Shown here: positions 61,527 to 64,000 of the stretch, in pieces
How the letters are laid out: each line of letters opens with the position of its first letter
How positions within the stretch are numbered: the first letter of the stretch is position 1
Assembly: GCF_025370935.1 (NCBI RefSeq)
Contig: NC_133472.1
Coordinates: forward strand, 31,643,804 to 31,707,803
Direction of reading: 5' to 3'
Origin: Choristoneura fumiferana
Lineage: Eukaryota > Arthropoda > Insecta > Lepidoptera > Tortricidae
Length of the DNA: 64,000 nt
Program-made: the position numbers and the translations under genes
The notes under the pieces: generated by a model
What the model was told of the DNA's origin: nothing
The model's input: the letters and a program-made list of their open reading frames with translations, nothing else
Databases searched by the model: none

Positions 61527-64000
61527 ATGGGCCCAAAGAAAGGCAAGGATTTAACATTGGACGAAAATTATTGGCGAATATGCATCGAGGATGCTTCGCT
61601 GAATGATGAATCGTGTTCTGTTAAGGTTATAATCATGGAACCCGCTGGTAGTGATCAAGACCGCATGTACTTGAACAAATTTGAAGTATTTGCTGCTGAA
61701 GAAAAGAGATTTGTCATAAAAAATATTTGCAAAACTGAGACTATATTTATGGTTAATCAACTAGGTGGTGAGAAAAAAGTAAAAGATGATAATCTCCGTG
61801 TATTTGAAGAAGGTCAAGCATATTTGAAAGACAAGAAAGATATTCCACCAGACATACTGGCGTTGATAATTAAGCATCTCATTTTAAAAATGAAAGATGA
61901 ATATCTATTTATACAACGCCAAAAACTAGAAGTGCGTGAGGGGATGCGCCAAGAGTCTTCCACTATGATCGCCAGACCTGAAGTTAGGGGCACAGTTAAC
62001 GTTAAACCCCCTGCACCGCCGGAACCACCACCAGAACAACCTAAACCAAAGGGGAAGAAAGGTGAACCAGAAGTAGTAAGTCTTGTGCCTGAACCAGATG
62101 AAGGCAAAAAGTATAACACATTATTAAGGGTGAGAGGAGAGGAGTGGAGAGACAAAGTTTATGTCGATGACTTCCCTATAGATGGACCAAATCTTTACGT
62201 TGCAGTTACAGGATTCGTCGAGCCTTTCCTAGCAGGGTGCCTCGTGAAAATTGGGGTACCGTTGAAAGCTGTGGTTCAAATCAGAATTGACCCTACCTCA
62301 ATAAAGATACCGTCGACGTTGTTACGGTCTACAAAAAGAGGACAAAGTCAAACTGACATTCTAACTGAAAAATCATTGAAATTCTGGGAGGATTTACAGC
62401 AACTACGTATAAACAGAGATTCTGCAGATGATTTTAAAGATACAGCATTTGTGGTTTTTTCGCCACCTTACTGGGATTCAGAAAATTTATCTGGAGACCC
62501 TGATAAAATATATGATGAATTATGTTTTCTTATGTATGACGTTCAAGATTTGACTCGACAACATGCTCATTATTTAGAAAACTTGGACATTATTAAAATT
62601 CCAGAAGAAACTGAAAATGAGAGATTTATAAAGTATTATCATCAACAAATCTGTGATTTGCCTCTAGAGTGTGTAACTACGTATTCAGTATTAGATAGTA
62701 TTCTTCAAACTGTCTGCAAGAGTCAAGAAATAAGGGATCAGAGCAGTGGGACATCACTTTCAACTACTTTCACTTTTAATCGGCCTGCTCCTGTTGAAGA
62801 TGATAAAGTAAAGAAAGCTGAAACTCTTGTAAACGATGTATTTAGTGTACTTTGCTTAACAGATTCGAATAAAAAAAATTATCGCCTTACCTATGGAGAA
62901 GAATATGAAAATCACAAGGATCCCATTGTCATTAACCACGGAGACGCAGCAAAATCCCAGACATTTCATTTGGGTAATATAAATATGAATAATATCGTTT
63001 TTTCAATGTTACTAGGCATGCCAGTCAATCAATTATGGCTAAATCAGGAACGTCCAGAGGGTGAACTAGAAGCAAAAGTAAATTTTCATGTGAATGTACT
63101 TTTATCCTGTTTCGATAGACTTGATGTAGAGACGGCTGAACTTTATAGGCTTCTACATATTCTAGCATGTAGAAAATTATTCAACAATAGAAGCTCGCTT
63201 AAAAAACATCACCTACCTTCTACAACAATATCGGAATTCAAAAAGGTTTATTTAAAACGTAGTGTTCTGGCCGAACCATTGCCTAAAGGCCCAACCTTAT
63301 TTATCTCGAGCAGCACAACATCGCCTTCATTCCCATCGATGACCAAGAGTGAGAATATCTCGGAACTTATAGAGTCTAGTGAAGAGGACGAAGATGTGCG
63401 ACGAATAAGATTTCTATTTGACTGTCCCGACATAAGCGAACTAGTTTCTGCTGCTGAAATAGCCAACGGCGAACCAATACTGAATACAATTGATGATTTT
63501 GATTACTTTGAAGACTTTACAGGAACACGCGCATTTCAAGTTTTACGTGAAGCGTTTAATAAATTCAACTGCGTTGACTATAAATATTGTGAAGTGACTG
63601 ATTGCTTTGTATTAATGTTTTTTAATAGTCATGATAAAGACGGCTTAGCTCGTGAAGAATGGCGAAGTCATTTGGCGACTCCACTCTGTTTACAAGATTT
63701 TTTTGATTTCGTTCTAGAGGAACGTTACGATTGGATCAAAAATGAAGAAAAAATTTACGATGACACTCTCGCTATAAATTCCCTTACGCAATCTAAAGAA
63801 GCGGTTAATCCAAATGCATCAAAATCATGTGTAGAAAATCAAGACGTGGATATGGAACTTCTGATGGAAGGTTCTCTGAAATTCCAAGAAATTGTGAAAT
63901 TGGAAGAACCAGATGAGCCAGAGCCAGATGATACTCCCCTGTCAGCCAAAAAAACTGGATCGCCGCCTTCAACGGACAGGGACTCCAGCAAAAAAACTAA
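61527..64000 (+). CDS. SPAG17: SPAG17-like axonemal central-pair protein, 5' part
   Basis: An uninterrupted frame of 824 codons from the ATG at 61527 to the window edge, so the gene continues to the right. It begins MGPKKGKDLTLDENYWRICI. A proline- and lysine-rich linker (PPAPPEPPPEQPKPKGKKGE, about 155-175) comes next. A conserved-looking block YVDDFPIDGPNLYVAVTGFV lies at about 212-231, and YDELCFLMYDVQDLTRQHAHYLE at about 331-353. An acidic stretch ELIESSEEDEDVR is near 612-624. SPAG17 (algal PF6) is a large central-apparatus protein needed for flagellar beating. The DDFP..GP block and the LMYD..D..RQH.HYLE block are what suggest it. There is no signal peptide or membrane segment. Such a long first coding exon is unusual. 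Assignment is from remembered family features and would need a profile search. Confidence 0.72.
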   Translation, partial: MGPKKGKDLTLDENYWRICIEDASLNDESCSVKVIIMEPAGSDQDRMYLNKFEVFAAEEKRFVIKNICKTETIFMVNQLGGEKKVKDDNLRVFEEGQAYLKDKKDIPPDILALIIKHLILKMKDEYLFIQRQKLEVREGMRQESSTMIARPEVRGTVNVKPPAPPEPPPEQPKPKGKKGEPEVVSLVPEPDEGKKYNTLLRVRGEEWRDKVYVDDFPIDGPNLYVAVTGFVEPFLAGCLVKIGVPLKAVVQIRIDPTSIKIPSTLLRSTKRGQSQTDILTEKSLKFWEDLQQLRINRDSADDFKDTAFVVFSPPYWDSENLSGDPDKIYDELCFLMYDVQDLTRQHAHYLENLDIIKIPEETENERFIKYYHQQICDLPLECVTTYSVLDSILQTVCKSQEIRDQSSGTSLSTTFTFNRPAPVEDDKVKKAETLVNDVFSVLCLTDSNKKNYRLTYGEEYENHKDPIVINHGDAAKSQTFHLGNINMNNIVFSMLLGMPVNQLWLNQERPEGELEAKVNFHVNVLLSCFDRLDVETAELYRLLHILACRKLFNNRSSLKKHHLPSTTISEFKKVYLKRSVLAEPLPKGPTLFISSSTTSPSFPSMTKSENISELIESSEEDEDVRRIRFLFDCPDISELVSAAEIANGEPILNTIDDFDYFEDFTGTRAFQVLREAFNKFNCVDYKYCEVTDCFVLMFFNSHDKDGLAREEWRSHLATPLCLQDFFDFVLEERYDWIKNEEKIYDDTLAINSLTQSKEAVNPNASKSCVENQDVDMELLMEGSLKFQEIVKLEEPDEPEPDDTPLSAKKTGSPPSTDRDSSKKT

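Overview
The window looks like nuclear DNA from a moth or butterfly (Lepidoptera). It is AT-rich and intron-rich. It is crowded with short foldback (MITE-like) elements, a tRNA-type SINE, RTE- and Jockey/CR1-like LINE pieces, Helitron-type ends and interstitial TTAGGTTAGG tracts. Its genes are clear animal orthologues. Nothing is bacterial: there are no operons and no CRISPR array. Lineage and gene names come from recognising the sequence; no database search was run.

Layout. (1) 1-18832, minus strand: the first seven coding exons (442 codons) of acetyl-CoA synthetase. The C-terminal part lies beyond the left edge. Its introns hold an RTE-type LINE split by a hAT-type MITE, an RTE endonuclease fragment, two hAT-type MITEs with 8-bp target duplications, and several foldbacks. 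(2) 18833-25545: gene-poor. It contains a foldback built of ~15-bp degenerate units and a broken two-frame coding remnant (21475-22629) that I tentatively read as an endogenous RNA-virus nucleoprotein-like fossil. (3) 25546-47449, minus strand: a complete 20-exon gene for membrane-bound transcription factor site-1 protease (S1P/SKI-1). All intron phases agree and the product is 1051 aa, with the subtilase D/H/N/S residues present. (4) 48326-50053, plus strand: a single-exon sperm-tail PG-rich repeat protein, head-to-head with S1P. (5) 50054-55704: repeats only, including a Jockey/CR1-like LINE inserted in a MITE, a GCATGC-rich palindromic patch, a TTAGG-containing minisatellite and a 162-bp direct duplication around AACGTTA-rich DNA. 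(6) 55705-59209, plus strand: a complete four-exon lysophospholipase-like/acyl-protein thioesterase gene (229 aa, LYPLAL1 type). (7) 61527-64000, plus strand: the open 5' part (824 codons) of a SPAG17-like axonemal central-pair protein, running off the right edge.

Functional links. S1P cleaves and activates SREBP, and acetyl-CoA synthetase is a known SREBP target in insects, so a pathway protease and a pathway output gene sit next to each other in the same orientation. The PG-rich repeat protein and the SPAG17-like protein are both of sperm-flagellum type. Whether either pairing is more than chance needs synteny data.
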